Shown here: piece by piece, positions 1 through 9,876 of the stretch
Layout: every line of letters begins with the position of its first letter
Numbering within the stretch: position 1 is the stretch's first letter
Assembly: GCA_963763365.1 (NCBI GenBank)
Contig: CAVXOE010000004.1
Span: 61,325 to 125,324, forward strand
Origin: VAZQ01 sp963763365
Lineage (GTDB): Bacteria > Pseudomonadota > Alphaproteobacteria > Rhizobiales > Xanthobacteraceae
Reading direction: 5' to 3'
DNA length: 64,000 nt
Translations under genes and position numbers: made by a program
Notes under the pieces: model-generated
What the model was told of the DNA's origin: nothing
What the model saw: only the letters and a program-made list of their open reading frames with translations
Database searches by the model: none

Positions 1-109
1 TGAGTGCGAGGAGCGATCCTTCCGCCGCAAAGGCCTTGGTAATGGCCGCACCCATCCCTTTGGCGGGTCCGGTGATCACCGCGACCCGCCCGGCGAGATT
101 GAAGTCCAT
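1..109 (-). CDS. Short-chain dehydrogenase/reductase, N-terminal part only
   Basis: The minus strand from the ATG at 107-109 encodes MDFNLAGRVAVITGPAKGMG followed by AAITKAFAAEGSLLAL before the window edge. This is the start of a Rossmann-fold SDR: a beta strand (RVAVITG), then a TGxxxGxG-like cofactor loop, here TGPAKGMG with proline at a position that is usually glycine. NAD(P)-dependent oxidation or reduction of an unknown alcohol or ketone is expected; substrate and catalytic YxxxK lie outside the window. It follows the substrate-binding protein gene on the same strand with about 80 bases between, so the two may be co-transcribed. Confidence 0.75.
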   Translation of the reverse strand, partial: MDFNLAGRVAVITGPAKGMGAAITKAFAAEGSLLAL

Positions 110-191
110 GTTCGTTTCCCGGTCTTGGCCCGGCCGCCTTGCGTTTGCCTGACGCCCGGTCGCTTAGCTCAGCAGGCGTACTGATGCGCCC

Positions 192-1233
192 TCAGAACAG
201 CTTCTTCGGCAGGTCGGCTTCCGGCGGCAGGAAAGCGCCGCGTGAAGATTTCCTCGACGGCCGGCGTGCGCGGCAGCGCATTGGCATCGACCAGGATGTC
301 GATCGATTTCTTCAGCCGCACCGGATCGACGTTGCCGAGCCCGATCTTGGCGATCTCCGGATGGTTCATCTCGTCCTTGAGCGTGGCGTCGAGCCGCTCG
401 CGCTCGACCGGAACTTTGATCAGCGCCTCGCGCTTGGCGACGGCGGCGACCGCCGCGTCGGGCTCCTTGAGCGTATCGAGCACGCCCTTGTTGATCGCGC
501 GCACCAGCCCGCGCACCACCTCGGGCTTCTCCTTGACCAGCTTCTTCGAGACGATGATGGCGTTGGAATAGAGGTCCATGCCGTAGTCGCCGTAATTGAT
601 GTAGCGAAGCTGCTTGTCCTCGACGCCCATCAGCTTGGCGGAGAAGCGGATGGTGTTGACGTAGCCGAACACGCCGTCGACCTGGCCCTGCATCAGCATC
701 TGCTCGCGCAGGTTCGGCTGCATGTTGGTCATCTTCACCTTCGTGCAGTCGATCTTTGTGATCTTGCAGAGCGCCGGGAACAGCTTGAGCGCGCCGTCGT
801 TGGCGGCGCCGCCGAGGGTCTTGCCCTCGAAGTCCTTCGGCGACTTGATCGGGCTGTCGGCCTTCACCGCGACGGTGAAGGGCGGCTGGTTGAACATCAC
901 GTAGACGGCGATCGGCGCGTCGTCCGGCTTCTTGGCGGCCAGCTCGATGAGCGCGTTGATGTCGCCGAAGCCCACGTCATAGGTGCCGTTGGCGACGAGC
1001 GGCACGGCCGCGCCCGAGCCGTTGCCCTGGTCGATGGTCATGTCGAGGCCTTCGGCCTTGAAGTACCCGCGGTCGTCGGCGAGGAAGAACATCCCCTGCG
1101 GCCCCTGGTACTTCCAGTTCAGCACCAGCTTGAGCTTGGTCTGCGCGTCGGCCGGCGTGGCGAGCCCAAGCGGCAGCGCCAGACCGACCAGAGCGGTCAG
1201 CGCGAGAAGGGATGATCGCAGGGGTGTGGTCAT
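192..1233 (-). CDS. NMT1/THI5-like ABC transporter substrate-binding protein (frameshift near the C terminus)
   Basis: Periplasmic binding protein of the NMT1/THI5/SsuA type, which captures small substrates (sulfonates, nitrate, pyrimidine precursors or aromatic acids) for an ABC importer. The start at 1231-1233 gives a typical signal peptide (MTTPLRSS, hydrophobic stretch, ATPADAQ cleavage region). The mature start TKLKLVLNWKYQGPQGMFFLADDRGYF and the GLDMTIDQGNGSGAAVPLVANGTYDVGFGD segment fit the family. The open frame runs to 169, but removing one A from the AAA at 232-234 gives the natural ending FLPPEADLPKKLF and a stop at 192-194, so an extra base is likely. No permease or ATPase gene is in view. 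It is divergent from the LysR gene, the usual arrangement for a regulated uptake gene. Confidence 0.85.
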
Positions 1234-1496
1234 GGTCGCTCCTGTGAGAGGGAATGGCTGGGATCGCGGCGTTCGACGGGACGATACGCCGCCTGCATCA
1301 TGGTCAGGATTTGAGCAGCCCATGTGCATCCTGAGCATTAAGTAGGCACTTGCGTCGTCAGAACCGCTGGCTGCTGCATCGCCGTGCAATCCGTGTGCCT
1401 CGAAACAACCGTAACGCAGTTGAGTGCTCACATCTGCCGCTGATTTTTTGCTAGAGTGCGTTGGAAAAGGACGCGCTCATCGAAATCAGGTGTCAG
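1234..1496. promoter_or_regulatory. Divergent promoter region between binding-protein gene and LysR gene
   Basis: The 263 bases hold no convincing ORF of their own and must contain promoters for both divergent genes. LysR-type regulators usually bind T-N11-A palindromes here. I did not find one that stands out enough to place. Confidence 0.5.
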
Positions 1497-2447
1497 ATGA
1501 AGCACTTGCGGATTTTGCGGTACGTCGACGAAGTTGCGCGCGCGGGCTCCATCCGCAAGGCGGCGGATCACCTCAACGTCACGTCGTCGGCGCTCAATCG
1601 CCGCATCATGGATCTGGAAGAGGAGCTCGGCGCGCACCTGTTCGAACGGCGGCCGCGCGGCGTGCGGCTGACGGCCGCGGGCGAGGTGTTCGTGCATTAC
1701 CTGCGCGAGCAGAGCGACAACGTCGAGCGCATGAAGTCGCAGATCGAGGATTTGCGGGGTCTGCGCCGCGGCACCGTGCGCATCGCCTGCAGCCAGGCGC
1801 TCGCGCTCGACTTTCTGCCGCGGCAGGTCGCCGAATTCCGCAAGCTGCATCCGTTCGTCGCCTTCGACGTGAAGGTGCTCGACCACGAGCAGGCGATGGC
1901 GGCGCTCGCCGCCTATGAGGTCGACCTCGTGCTGGTGTTCCGGCCGCCGTTCCTGGCGAGCTTCCAGCCGCTGATGCGGCTCGAACAGCGGCTCGTCGCC
2001 GTCATGGCGGCGGACCATCCGCTCGCCTCCCGCAAGTCGATCAGGCTGCGCGACTGCGCCGCCTATCCGGTGGCGCTGCCGGAGCGCAGCATCGGCGGCC
2101 GCCAGTTGCTCGACGAGGTGTCGGCGCGCAGCGGGCTGCGCTTCAATATCGCGGCCGAATCGAATTCGTTCGAACTGCTGCGCGGCCTCGTCCTGCACGC
2201 CAACCTGATCTCGTTCCAGATCCGCATCGGCACGATGCCGGACGGCAACAAGCTCGACCTTGTCGCGCGCGAGATCGACGATCGCGACGTGCCGCGCGCC
2301 AACCTGGTGCTCGGCCAGTTGCGCGCGCGCAATCTGCCGGTGCCGGCGGCGGTGTTCGCCGAGCGGATCGCGCGCGTGCTCGAACTGACGCAGCTCAACG
2401 AGCAGGCGGCGCGGCCGCCGATGCCCGCCGCGCGCGCGGTGAGCTAA
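1497..2447 (+). CDS. LysR-family transcriptional regulator
   Basis: Complete 316-residue LysR-type regulator without frame defects. Residues 1-60 form the winged helix-turn-helix (MKHLRILRYVDEVARAGSIR, then KAADHLNVTSSALNRRIMDLEEELG and LFERRPRGVRLTAAGE). The rest is the two-lobed effector-binding domain. I start at MKHLRIL (1497) because this is where the family alignment begins; the frame stays open upstream to 1461. The first residues resemble LysR proteins that control aromatic or sulfonate catabolism, but the ligand cannot be read from sequence. It probably controls the divergent binding-protein gene. It is one of the few intact genes in a stretch where most neighbours carry frame changes. 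Confidence 0.88.
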   Translation: MKHLRILRYVDEVARAGSIRKAADHLNVTSSALNRRIMDLEEELGAHLFERRPRGVRLTAAGEVFVHYLREQSDNVERMKSQIEDLRGLRRGTVRIACSQALALDFLPRQVAEFRKLHPFVAFDVKVLDHEQAMAALAAYEVDLVLVFRPPFLASFQPLMRLEQRLVAVMAADHPLASRKSIRLRDCAAYPVALPERSIGGRQLLDEVSARSGLRFNIAAESNSFELLRGLVLHANLISFQIRIGTMPDGNKLDLVAREIDDRDVPRANLVLGQLRARNLPVPAAVFAERIARVLELTQLNEQAARPPMPAARAVS

Positions 2448-3348
2448 GGTGAGTGGACTGCCTCGGAGCAGGCGCTTGGCGAACCGGCGCAGCGCAAGAT
2501 ACGGCCGGCCGAGGAGCGCGTGACGCAGGGCCTTGGTGCGGTAGAGCAGCAGGATGCCGGCCGGCCAGCACCGCCGGCAGCCGCGGAGCGGAAGCCGGGC
2601 GCGCGGCGATATAGATGCTGCCGGACATCGTCTTGCTCAGCACCACCTCGAAACCGGCGAGCGCCAGCGCATAGCGCATCGACGCGCCGGTCGGAAAGAA
2701 CGTGTGGGTGTAGGCCGGCAGGCTCGCGTCGGCGTTCGCCATGAAGTCCGCGAGCACGATGCAGAACACACCGCCCGGCGTAAGCCGCGCCCGCACGCCG
2801 CGGATGAAAGCCATCGGGTCGGTGATGAAATAGATCGCGTGCGCGATGTGGATGAGATCGTAGCTGCTCGCCGCCTCGATCTGCTCGAACTGCCCGATGC
2901 GGGCGCGGATGCCAAGCTCGCTGTGGAAGCGGGCGGTGGAGGGGTCGGCGTCGATGCCTTCGGCGTCCCAGCCGTTGTCGGCGAAGACGCGAACGGTTTC
3001 TCCGAGCCCGCAGGCGACATCGAGAAACCGGCCCGGACGATCTGCAACAAGCGGCGCAAACAGCCGGAAGGATCGCTCCGCTCCGGTCCGGCTGATGGCG
3101 CGGCGGTACGACCAGGCGGCGTCTCTGGCTTCGGGCGCGAGGCATTCGTCGCCCCGGTTCGCGGCCCATACCCGCTGCAGCACCGCCAGGTCGGGCTGAT
3201 GCGAGGGGTAGGCGTTGCCGCAGCGGCGGCACAGCCGCCAGTCATAGTCGGCGTCGTCGCCGGCCTCCGCCCGCCAGCGCGCGACGTCCGGATCGTCGGC
3301 GAAAGGGATCGGCCAGAAGCGAGGCTCGTTGCAGATCGCGCAGGACAT
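2444..3348 (-). CDS. Zinc-ribbon class I SAM methyltransferase (C-terminal frame change)
   Basis: N-terminal zinc ribbon with two CxxC pairs (CAIC at residues 3-6, CRRC near 38-41), then a Rossmann methyltransferase core: FLDVACGLGETVRVFADNGW is SAM motif I, and SYDLIHIAHAIYFITDP is the post-motif region. This architecture is common for small-molecule or sugar O/N-methyltransferases in glycan loci. Near 2545 the reading frame goes out of register. Shifting by one base restores ILLLYRTKALRHALLGRPY and LALRRFAKRLLRGSPLT, a far more natural end than the Pro/Ala/Arg-rich text of the open frame. It converges on the LysR gene. Acceptor substrate unknown. Confidence 0.72.
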
Positions 3349-3467
3349 TGGGGGAGCTAGCGTAAAATTCCATTGGACTACAAGGCGAAAGCGACGTTTA
3401 TCGTGACTCCCGAACGGCTCGCTCCCGGCGGCCGAGCGCGTCAGCCTTGATCCGATATCACCGCCTC

Positions 3468-4377
3468 ATGCGCCAACCGTTGTCCAAAAATCTCAAGCGG
3501 CTCGAATCCGAAGCGATCGAGGTGATGCGCGAGGTCGTCGCCGCGTTCCGCAAGCCGGTGATGCTCTATTCGATCGGCAAGGATTTCGAGCGTGATGCTC
3601 CACCTTGCCCTGAAGGCGTTCTATCCCGGCAAGCTGCCGTTTCCTCTGCTGCACGTCGATACGACGTGGAAGTTCCGCGACATGATCGCGTTTCGCGACG
3701 AGCGCGCCCGCGCGCTCGGGCTCGATCTGATCGTCCACGTCAACCGCGAAGGGCTTGCGCGCGGCATCAATCCGATCACGTCCGGCTCGGCGCTGCACAC
3801 GCGGGTGATGAAGACCGAGGCGTTGAAGCAGGCGCTCGACACGCACGGGTTCGACGCGGCGCTCGGCGGCGCCCGCCGCGACGAGGAGAAGAGCCGGGCG
3901 AAGGAGCGCATCTTTTCGTTCCGCCGCGCCAACCACGTCTGGGATCCGCGCAACCAGCGGCCGGAATTGTGGAAGCTGTTCAACACCCGCATCCGGCAGG
4001 GCGAATCGGTGCGGGTGTTTCCGCTGTCGAACTGGACCGAGCTCGACGTGTGGCAATACATCCTGGCCGAAGAGATTCCGGTCGTGCCGCTCTATTTCTC
4101 CGCGCCGCGCCCGGTCGTCCGGCGCGCCGGCACGCTCATCGTGGTCGACGACGATCGCCTGCCGCTGGCGGAAGGCGAGGTGCCGGAACTGCGCGCGGTG
4201 CGGTTTCGCACGCTCGGATGCTATCCGCTCTCGGGCGCCATCGAATTGCAGGCGCATTCGGTCGCCGATATCGTGCGCGAACTCACCTCGGCGCAGATGT
4301 CGGAGCGGCAAGGACGCCTGATCGACACGGACGAAGCGGCGTCGATGGAGCGCAAGAAGCGGGAAGGCTACTTCTGA
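3468..4377 (+). CDS. cysD: Sulfate adenylyltransferase subunit 2 (CysD/NodP), one extra T near 3585
   Basis: Small, ATP-pyrophosphatase-type subunit of ATP sulfurylase: ATP + sulfate gives APS + PPi, with CysN hydrolysing GTP. The sequence MRQPLSKNLKRLESEAIEVM to KPVMLYSIGKD is followed, after a frame change, by VMLHLALKAFYPGKLPFPLLHVDTTWKFRDM. Deleting one T in GGATTTCGAG (3584-3586) gives the canonical GKDSSVMLHLA pyrophosphatase loop, so an extra T is likely. The C-terminal half (GARRDEEKSRAKERIFSFR, NQRPELWKLFN) is typical. The gene overlaps cysNC by ATGA at 4377, so translation is coupled. The pair resembles rhizobial NodPQ and lies beside a surface-glycan locus. Confidence 0.9.
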
Positions 4378-6265
4378 TGACCGCGTCCGCCGAGCGCGCC
4401 GATGTTCCGGCCGGCAGCACCGGCGAGAAGGATTTGCTGCGGCTCTTGACCTGCGGATCGGTCGACGACGGCAAGTCCACGCTGATCGGCCGCCTGCTCT
4501 ATGACACGCGGCGTATCTTCGACGATCAGTTGAGCGCGCTCGAGCAGGATTCGAAGACATTCGGAACCACCGGGGAGGCGATCGACTTCGCGCTGCTGCT
4601 CGACGGCCTCGAGGCCGAACGCGAACAGAAGATCACCATCGACGTCGGCTATCGATATTTCAGCACCGGGAAGCGCTCGTTCATCATCGCCGACACGCCG
4701 GGGCACGAGCAGTTCACCCGCAACATGGCGACCGGGGCGTCGAACTCGGAACTCGCCATCATCCTGGTCGATGCGCGCAAGGGCGTCGTCGTGCAGACGC
4801 GCCGTCATGCGACGATCTGTTCGCTTCTCGGCATCGCGCACGTGGTGCTGGCGGTCAACAAGATGGACCTCTTGGAATTCGACCAGGGCGTCTTCGAGGA
4901 CATCGCCGCCGACTTTGCGAAATTCGCGTCGGGGCTCTCGTTCAAGTCGGTCATCGCGATCCCCATGTCGGCGCGATTTGGCGACAACGTCACGGCCGCA
5001 AGCCAGGCGACGCCCTGGTACCGCGGCCCCACGCTGTTGCACTTGCTGGAGACGATCGAGACCGGCTCGGGCGCCGCCGCAAAGCCGTTTCGCTTTCCGG
5101 TGCAGTGGGTCAATCGGCCGAATCCCGATTTCCGCGGCTTCTCCGGAACGGTGGCGAGCGGCCGGGTGCGGCGCGGCGACCGGATCGTGGTGGCGGGGAA
5201 CGGCACCTCCAGCACGGTTGCGAGCATCGTCACCTTCGACGGCGATCTGGAGAGCGCCGAAGCCGGCGACGCGGTCACGCTGACGCTCGCCGACGAGCTC
5301 GATATTTCACGCGGCGACCTGCTCAGCGCGCCGAACGACCGGCCGCAGGTCGCCGATCAGTTCGCCGCGCATGTGCTCTGGATGGATGCGGAGCCGCTGT
5401 TGCCGGGCCGGTCGTACTGGATGCGGATCGGCACGAACTGGGTGCCGGCCACCGTCTCGACGATCAAGCACAAGCTCGACGTGGCGCGCCTCGACCACTT
5501 GGCGGCGCGCACGCTCGCGCTCAACGAGATCGGCTTCTGCAATCTGTCGACCGGCGTTCCGGTGGCGTTCGATGCCTACGCGGACAATCGCGAGACCGGC
5601 GCGTTCATCCTGGTCGACCGCTACAACGACCGGACGGTCGGGGCGGGAATGATCGCGTTCGCGCTGCGCCGCGCCAGCAATATCCATCGCGAGCGGCTTG
5701 CGGTCGACAAGGAGGCGCGCGCCCGCGCCAAGCATCAGCGGCCCTGCATCCTCTGGTTCACCGGCCTGCCGGCCTCGGGCAAATCGACTATCGCGCGGCT
5801 GGTCGAGGCGCGCCTGCACGCCGCCGGCGGCCACAGCTACATGCTCGACGGCGACAACCTGCGGCACGGGCTCACGCGCGACCTCGGCTTTACCGAAGCC
5901 GATCGCGTCGAGAACATCCGGCGCATCGGCGAGGTCGCGAAGCTGTTCGTCGATGCCGGGCTGATCACGCTCTGCGCTTTCATCTCGCCGTTCCACGCCG
6001 ACCGGCAGGCGGTGCGCGATCTGGTCGCGCCCGGCGAGTTCATCGAGATCTTCGTCGATACGCCGCTGGACGAATGCATGCGGCGCGATCCGAAGGGCCT
6101 CTACGCAAAGGCCAAAGCGGCGCGATCAAGAATTTCACCGGCATCGATTCGCCTTACGAAGCGCCGGCCGAGCCGGAGCTTGTGCTGCGAACGATGCAGG
6201 AGAGCGCGGAACAATTGGCGGATCGGGTGATCGCGCATTTGCGCGCGGCGGGCTATATCGGTTGA
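4377..6265 (+). CDS. cysNC: Bifunctional sulfate adenylyltransferase large subunit / APS kinase (CysNC/NodQ), one missing G near 6120
   Basis: The N-terminal GTPase half (about residues 15-450) shows GSVDDGKSTLIGRLL (P-loop), DTPGHEQFTRNMATGASNS (G3) and NKMD (G4). The C-terminal APS kinase half shows LWFTGLPASGKSTIARLVE, LDGDNLRHGL, ENIRRIGEVAKLF and the lid region. Together they make PAPS from sulfate, ATP and GTP. At 6118-6122 the frame breaks. Restoring one G (GCGGGCGCG) yields AKAKAGAIKNFTGIDSPYEA and a stop at 6263-6265. This is one of very few deletions among the frame changes here. PAPS feeds either cysteine synthesis or sulfotransferases; no cysH, cysIJ or sulfotransferase is recognisable in the window. 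Confidence 0.9.
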
Positions 6266-6313
6266 TAGTTTTGGCGTTACTCACGTCACGCCGTCATCAA
6301 CGGGCCGGCGCCA

Positions 6314-7396
6314 TCAGGCTTGATTCAAAAGCCCGAGCTTGGCCCGAACCCGCTTGATGGACGACATCAGCAGCGGCTCGTGCACCTTGCCGAACGCCAC
6401 CATCGGCACTTCGATCAGCCGGAAGGAGATGTAGGCCACGACCGTGGTCAGCGCGATGACGAGGATCACGCTGGCGAGATTGCCGCTCCAGGTCGTGGCC
6501 GATCCGATGAGCGCGAAGATCAGATAGCCGAACGAGGCATGATAGAGGTAGTCGCTGTAGGAAATGCGGCCGAAGAAATTCAGCAGGCGGCTTGAAATAT
6601 CATGCCGCAGGAAGAGAGCCAGCAGCGCCGACTCCACGATGAGATAGATCACCGACCATCCGCCGTACTGACTGTCAAAAAAGAACAGGCTCAGCGCGAC
6701 CGCAGCGACCATGCCGCACGCCGTCAGCGTTCCGGTGCGGTCCCAGTTGCGGCATTCGGCGCGGTAGATCTGGATCCCGACGTAGAACGTCGGAAAGAAA
6801 GTCAGCAGCAGGCTGGCATATCCGCGGGTCAGCCAGATCGCCGTATTGATCGCGATCAGCACGCAGCGGAATGACGACCGTGCCGCGGTCGCGCAGGAAT
6901 GAGATACTGCAAGGCGATGAACGCGTAGAACTTGATCTCGATCAGCAGCGTCCAGAATACGCCGTTCAGCAAGTCCTGGCCGAAGATGTCCTGCACCATG
7001 AAGAGATTGGCGAGCAGGAGCTTGAGATTCCAGTTTTCATGCCCGGCGGTGAAAAGACCGAGCAGGAAAATCAGCGCGACATTGATCGAGTAGGCGGGAA
7101 AAATCTTGAACACGCGCCGCGACAGGAAGATCGCGGTGTCCTGCCGCTCGACGTTGCGGAATATCAGATAGCCGCTCAGCAGGAAGAAGAGCAGCACGCC
7201 GCCGCGCCCGAGCGACGTGACGTGATGGGCGACGCTGGCCGAACACGATCCGGTCCGGCAGGAAGTGGCCGAAGACGACCATCAGGATGGCGACGCCGCG
7301 CATGGTGTCGAGCGCGAGAAACCGCTGCTGCGGCCGCGGGCGGTATTCGGGACTGGACACGCCCTCCTGCCCAAGTTCCCGCGTGACCGTCGTCAT
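6314..7396 (-). CDS. Acyltransferase-3 family membrane protein, broken into three frames
   Basis: Integral membrane acyltransferase of the OafA/NodX/ExoZ type, which O-acetylates (or succinylates) sugars of surface polysaccharides. The N-terminal frame has RPQQRFLALDTMRGVAILMVVFGHFLPDRI, with the conserved R-G-x-A-x-x-x-V-x-x-x-H pattern. A middle frame (7197-6856) has VLLFFLLSGYLIFRNV and the FWTLLIEIKFY helix, and a third frame (6862-6314) carries the remaining membrane helices up to KRVRAKLGLLNQA. Removing one base near 7242 (GTGTTCGG to GTGTCGG) joins parts one and two through SASVAHHVTSLGRGGVLLFF. Two further one-base changes near 6865-6890 join the rest. It is convergent with cysNC and probably modifies the product of the locus. 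Confidence 0.75.
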
Positions 7397-7570
7397 TGAT
7401 CGTCCCAGCTCATCTCGCGGGCCGAAAGCCAGCCGGCAGGGTAGTCGCAGCGCCGGCTGGGCGCCACGAGGCTTTTGCCGGCGTTCCGGCAGCGTTCATC
7501 TCCTGAACATAAGGCTTGACGTTCACGGGATGAACGAACTAAGAGTAAGGGATTATTGGGAAAACCGTCA

Positions 7571-8219
7571 ATGTCCAATGCGGCCGAAAACGACGACGAG
7601 GCGGAGCGGTCGCGGATCGTCCTCGGCCTGCTCGAATTGGTCGAGCGCGACGGCGGCACCTCGCAGCGCCGGCTGGCGTCCGAACTCGGGATCGCGCTCG
7701 GCCTCGTCAACGCCTACCTCAAGCGCTGCGTGAAGAAGGGCCTGGTCAAGGTCGCGCATGCGCCGGCCCGGCGTTACGCCTACTACCTCACCCCGCAGGG
7801 CTTCGCGGAGAAATCCCGGCTCACGGTCGAATATCTCTCCTATTCGTTCTCGTTCTTCCGCTCGGCGCGGGCCGACTGCGCCGCCGCGCTCGAACAGGCG
7901 AGCGCGCGCGGCTGGACGCGGATCGCGCTCGCCGGCGTCTCCGACCTCGCCGAAATCTCCACCATCTGCGCGCTCGAAAGCGGCGTCGGCATCGTGGCGG
8001 TGGTCGATCCCGCGGCCGAGCGTCGCGCGCTTCATCGGACTTGCGGTGGTGCCGTCGTTCGCCGATCTGCCGGAGCCGTGCGATGCGGTGCTGCTGACCG
8101 ATCTGAAGGACCCGGTGAAGACGCTGGCGCAGGCGCGCGAGCATTTCGGCGCGGAGCGCGTTCTGGTGCCCGACCTGCTGACCGGACGCATCCGCAACAC
8201 CCGGGGGCGCGCGGCGTGA
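7571..8219 (+). CDS. Winged helix-turn-helix regulator of a surface-polysaccharide locus (frameshift near 8022)
   Basis: The N-terminal part (SRIVLGLLELVERDGGTSQR, RLASELGIALGLVNAYLKRC, VKKGLVKVAHAPARRYAYYL, TPQGFAEKSRL) is a MarR/ArsR-like winged helix with a wing ending in a typical YYLTPQGF element. The C-terminal part (GWTRIALAGVSDLAEISTIC to VPSFADLPEPCDAVLLTDLKDP) resembles a Rossmann-like nucleotide or sugar-binding fold. This pairing is common at the head of rhizobial exopolysaccharide clusters. The frame breaks in GAGCGTCGCGCGC at 8022; one base removed restores ERARFIGLAVVPSFADL. Its stop overlaps the GTG of the NusG-like gene (GTGA at 8216-8219), so the two act as one unit. Binding site not identified. 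Confidence 0.75.
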
Positions 8220-8737
8220 CCGACACCCGAACCATGGCGCCGCGCTGGTACGTGGCGCAGACCCATGCCCACGCCGAGACCAAGGCGGCGGAGCATCTCG
8301 CCCGCCAAGGCTACCTCACCTATCTGCCGCGCTATCGCAAGCGCCGGCGCCACGCGCGCCGCGTCGATGAAATCGCCGCGCCGTTGTTTCCCCGCTATCT
8401 CTTCATCGCCGCCGACGCCGCGGCGCAGCGCTGGCGCGCGATCCAGTCGACGGTCGGCGTCGCGCGGCTCGTCTGCAACGGCGATGCGCCGGCGGCGGTC
8501 GGCGGCGACGTGGTCGATGCGCTGCGCGCGCGCGAGGACGAGCGCGGCCTCGTCCGTCTCGACACCACGCCGTCATTCGCGCCCGGCGATCCGATCCGGA
8601 TTCTCGACGGCGCCTTCGCGGCCTGTCTCGGTCTGTTCGAGTGCATGACCGACGGCGAGCGCGTCGCCATTCTGCTCGATCTCCTGGGCCGCAAGGTCCG
8701 GGTGGTCCTGAACGTGGACTGCGTCGCCGCGGTGTGA
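8216..8737 (+). CDS. NusG-family specialised elongation factor (RfaH/LoaP-like antiterminator)
   Basis: About 173 residues from the GTG at 8216 (or 167 from the ATG at 8234). The N-terminal NGN domain begins MAPRWYVAQTHAHAETKAAEH, continues with LPRYRKRRRHARRVDEIAAPLFPRYLFI and RWRAIQSTVGVARLVCNGDAPA. The C-terminal KOW-type domain is FAPGDPIRILDGAFAACLGL to RVAILLDLLGRKVRVVLNVD. The charged loop replacing part of NGN is typical of specialised paralogs rather than housekeeping NusG. Such proteins ride with RNA polymerase and suppress termination in long polysaccharide operons. It sits directly before pseB, with 135 bases between, fitting that role. I start at GTG because of the GTGA overlap with the regulator. 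Confidence 0.85.
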   Translation: MTDTRTMAPRWYVAQTHAHAETKAAEHLARQGYLTYLPRYRKRRRHARRVDEIAAPLFPRYLFIAADAAAQRWRAIQSTVGVARLVCNGDAPAAVGGDVVDALRAREDERGLVRLDTTPSFAPGDPIRILDGAFAACLGLFECMTDGERVAILLDLLGRKVRVVLNVDCVAAV

Positions 8738-8872
8738 ACGCGGCTGCGCGATGGCCGGATATCGGCCGACCGGGTTGACCGCTCGAGTCACCCGGACTGC
8801 GGTAGCGCGCCTGCCGTGCGGACGCGACCGCTTCGCAGATACATCATCACCAGCGGGTCAGGTGGGAGTTAC

Positions 8873-9876
8873 ATGAGTTCGACGTCTTCGTCCCTCGACG
8901 GCGCCAATATCCTGGTGACCGGCGGCACCGGCTCGTTCGGACAGGCCTTCATCGGCCGCCTGTTCGCCCATCACAAGCCGGGGCGCGTCGTCGTGTTCTC
9001 GCGCGACGAGCTCAAGCAGTATGAGATGCAGCAGAAGTTCACGCAGCCGCAACTGCGCTTCTTCATCGGCGACGTGCGCGACCGCGAGCGCCTCGACCGC
9101 GCGCTGCGCGGCGTCGACGTGGTCGTTCACGCGGCGGCGCTCAAGCAGGTGCCGGCCGCCGAATACAATCCGATCGAGTGCATCAAGACCAACGTGATCG
9201 GCGCGGAGAACATCATCAACGCCTGCATCGATCAGAAGGTGAAGAAGGTGATCGCGCTGTCCACCGACAAGGCGGTCAACCCGGTCAATCTCTACGGCGC
9301 CACCAAGCTGTGCTCCGACAAGCTGTTCGTCGCGGCGAACCACCTCGCCGGCGGCCGCGAGCCGCGCTTCGCGGTCGTGCGCTACGGCAACGTGCTGGGC
9401 TCGCGCGGCAGCGTGGTGCCGTTCTTCCAGCAATGCCGCGAGAAAAAGAAGATTCCGATCACCGATCCGCGCATGACGCGCTTCTGGATCAGGCTCGACG
9501 ATGGCGCGGCCTTCGTCGGCCGCTGCCTCGATCTGATCACCGGCGGCGAGATTTTCGTGCCGAAGATTCCGTCGATGCGCATCGTCGACCTGGCGGAAGC
9601 GATCGCGCCCGGATGCGAGCAGGAGATCGTCGGAATTCGGCCGGGCGAGAAGGTGCACGAACTCCTGATCACCCGCGACGATGCCCGGCAGACGCTCGAG
9701 TTCGACGACTTCTTCATCATCAAGCCCAGCATCCATATGTGGGATCCGTCCGAGTTCGGCGGTCTACGGCGGAAAGCAGGGCCGGCCGGTCGCCGACGAC
9801 TTCGAGTACGCCAGCAACACCAACGACCGGTGGTTCACCGTCGATCGGCTGCGCGAGCTGGTCGAGGTCGCATTGA
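8873..9876 (+). CDS. pseB: UDP-N-acetylglucosamine 4,6-dehydratase (inverting), PseB; extra T near 9755
   Basis: Extended SDR enzyme that converts UDP-GlcNAc to the 4-keto-6-deoxy L-arabino sugar, first step of pseudaminic acid synthesis. Visible features: ILVTGGTGSFGQAFIGRLF (NAD loop), the TDKAVNPVNLYGATKL region with a lysine in the active-site YxxxK context, and the PseB-typical HAAALKQVPAAEYNPIECIK. The frame breaks at GAGTTCGGCGG (9754-9755). Removing one T restores SAVYGGKQGRPVADDFEYAS and NTNDRWFTVDRLRELVEVA. A second extra T in CATTGATG (9873-9874) would hide a TGATG stop-start overlap with pseC; without it the two genes read as one frame. Ribosome site GGTGGGAG lies six bases before the ATG. 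Confidence 0.9.

Noticed and set aside
1428..2198. Long minus-strand ORF antisense to the LysR gene
   Set aside because: Arg/His/Glu-rich composition typical of a high-GC shadow frame; the plus-strand frame is a clear LysR.
3447..6230. A 927-residue apparent fusion of CysD and CysNC
   Set aside because: It arises because an extra T in cysD puts its start in the cysN frame; the middle third is nonsense text, and ATGA overlap shows two genes.
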